This document shows positions 34,736 through 35,768 of a stretch of DNA of 35,768 nucleotides, piece after piece (position 1 is the first letter of the stretch; the number at the start of each line of letters is the position of its first letter). A program made the position numbers and the translations under genes. Origin of the DNA: Oxalobacteraceae bacterium (GTDB taxonomy: Bacteria; Pseudomonadota; Gammaproteobacteria; Burkholderiales; Burkholderiaceae_D); NCBI GenBank assembly GCA_021299035.1, contig JAJTGD010000038.1:1-35768 (forward strand). Direction: 5' to 3'. The notes below the pieces were generated by a model. It searched no databases and was not told the DNA's origin. It saw only the letters and a list, made by a program, of their open reading frames with translations.

Positions 34736-35768
34736 TCAAAACCCGAGCGACTCCCACAGCGCATCGACACGTCGCTTGACATCGTCGTCCATCGCAATGG
34801 TTTTGCCCCACTCTCGCGAGGTCTCACCCGGCCATTTATTGGTGGCATCGATGCCCATCTTGCTACCCAGACCGCTTACCGGAGAGGCAAAGTCGAGGTA
34901 ATCGATGGGTGTGTTGTCGACCATGGTGGTGTCACGTATCGGATCGACGCGGGTGGTGATCGCCCAGATCACTTCTTTCCAGTCGCGGATGTCGACATCC
35001 TCATCCACCACCACAATGAACTTGGTATACATGAACTGGCGCAGGAAGCTCCAGACGCCAAACATGACCCGCTTGGCATGGCCGGGGTAAGACTTCTTCA
35101 TCTGCACCACGGCCATGCGGTAACTGCAACCTTCTGGGGGCAGATAAAAATCCGTGATCTCGGAAAATTGCTTCTGCAACAGCGGCACAAACACTTCGTT
35201 GAGCGCAACGCCCAATATCGCGGGCTCGTCGGGTGGCTTGCCGGTATAGGTTGAGTGATAAATCGGGTCACGCCGCATGGTGATGCGGTCGACGGTGAAG
35301 ACCGGGAACCAGTCCTGCTCGTTGTAATAACCGGTGTGGTCGCCGAACGGCCCCTCCAGCGCGTGGGCGTAGCCGGTTGGATGGCTGTCATCTGGATAGA
35401 TATGCCCCTCCAGCACGATCTCGGCCGAGGCGGGCACTCGCAGCTCACTACCGATCGCCTTCACCAGCTCCGTCCGGCTGCCACGTAACAAGCCGGCGAA
35501 CTGGTACTCCGACAGGCTGTCCGGCACCGGGGTCACCGCTCCTAATATAGTGGCGGGGTCGGCCCCCAGGGCGACTGCGATCGGGTAAGGCTGACCGGGA
35601 TTTCTGAGGCAGTGCTCCCGAAAATCCAGCGCCCCACCCCGATGCGCCAGCCAGCGCATGATCAATTGGTTGGGACCGATCACTTGCTGTCTATATATAC
35701 CCAGGTTTTGCCGCTTCTTATGCGGCCCCTTGGTAATGACCAGGCCCCAGGTGATCAGCGGCGCGATA
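34736..35768 (-). CDS. ubiD: 4-hydroxy-3-polyprenylbenzoate decarboxylase UbiD, C-terminal two thirds (5' end outside window)
   Basis: The frame is open from the window edge at 35768 to a TGA at 34736-34738, giving 343 residues of a protein usually near 490-520 aa. It contains UbiD signatures: [34 protein letters not shown], and [16 protein letters not shown]. UbiD decarboxylates the polyprenyl-hydroxybenzoate intermediate of ubiquinone synthesis with prenylated FMN. An internal ATG at 35681 is not the true start because homologous sequence ([19 protein letters not shown]) continues upstream to the edge. It ends 15 bp before ffs on the same strand. Confidence 0.94.
   Translation of the reverse strand, partial: IAPLITWGLVITKGPHKKRQNLGIYRQQVIGPNQLIMRWLAHRGGALDFREHCLRNPGQPYPIAVALGADPATILGAVTPVPDSLSEYQFAGLLRGSRTELVKAIGSELRVPASAEIVLEGHIYPDDSHPTGYAHALEGPFGDHTGYYNEQDWFPVFTVDRITMRRDPIYHSTYTGKPPDEPAILGVALNEVFVPLLQKQFSEITDFYLPPEGCSYRMAVVQMKKSYPGHAKRVMFGVWSFLRQFMYTKFIVVVDEDVDIRDWKEVIWAITTRVDPIRDTTMVDNTPIDYLDFASPVSGLGSKMGIDATNKWPGETSREWGKTIAMDDDVKRRVDALWESLGF

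Overview
The window looks like a chromosomal segment of a betaproteobacterium, probably Burkholderiales. The basis is protein-level resemblance (PcaF/PcaI/PcaJ, a Dcd starting MSIKSDKW, the AAK-GNAT type ArgA, YggX), the gene order ubiD - ffs - dnaX - ybaB - recR, and the 'LDPGLRRDD / VIPTHAGIQ' intergenic repeats. No database search was possible, so genus is not claimed.

Region 1 (1-14.6 kb). After the 3' end of an Orn/Lys/Arg decarboxylase gene and a bidirectional terminator comes a long minus-strand catabolic cluster. In transcription order it encodes: a LysR regulator, two-subunit hydroquinone 1,2-dioxygenase (small, then large), an aldehyde dehydrogenase (likely 4-hydroxymuconic semialdehyde dehydrogenase), maleylacetate reductase, a five-gene branched-chain-amino-acid-type ABC importer, an intradiol (hydroxyquinol) 1,2-dioxygenase, a YCII protein, a Rieske ferredoxin, 3-oxoadipate CoA-transferase (pcaI, pcaJ) and 3-oxoadipyl-CoA thiolase (pcaF). 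Together these make a complete route from hydroquinone and hydroxyquinol through maleylacetate and 3-oxoadipate to succinyl-CoA and acetyl-CoA. The oxygenase that would make the hydroquinone is not in the window.

Region 2 (14.6-21.6 kb). A Phd/YefM-PIN toxin-antitoxin pair, a 300-bp repeat region with a strong inverted repeat, dcd, hrpA, a broken argA (N-acetylglutamate synthase with an out-of-frame internal deletion) and yggX followed by a clear terminator.

Region 3 (21.7-30.2 kb). Central carbon genes rpiA, a broken pgi (out-of-frame internal deletion) and tal, plus a LuxR-type regulator. They are framed by two large proteins of unknown function (604 and about 624 aa). Both have proline-rich, apparently disordered N termini, no signal peptide and a more A/T-rich look than their neighbours, and both end flush against the stop codon of a convergent housekeeping gene. 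They look like candidate secreted effectors; the second has three diverged internal repeats.

Region 4 (30.2-35.8 kb). A minus-strand block of a family III CoA-transferase, recR, ybaB, dnaX (with an in-frame 12-bp tandem array in its linker), a perfect 2 x 71 bp tandem duplication, the SRP 4.5S RNA gene (ffs) and the 3' part of ubiD.

Two decayed housekeeping genes close to two effector-like genes may hint at a host-associated lifestyle with relaxed selection, while the aromatic pathway looks fully intact. That reading is inference.
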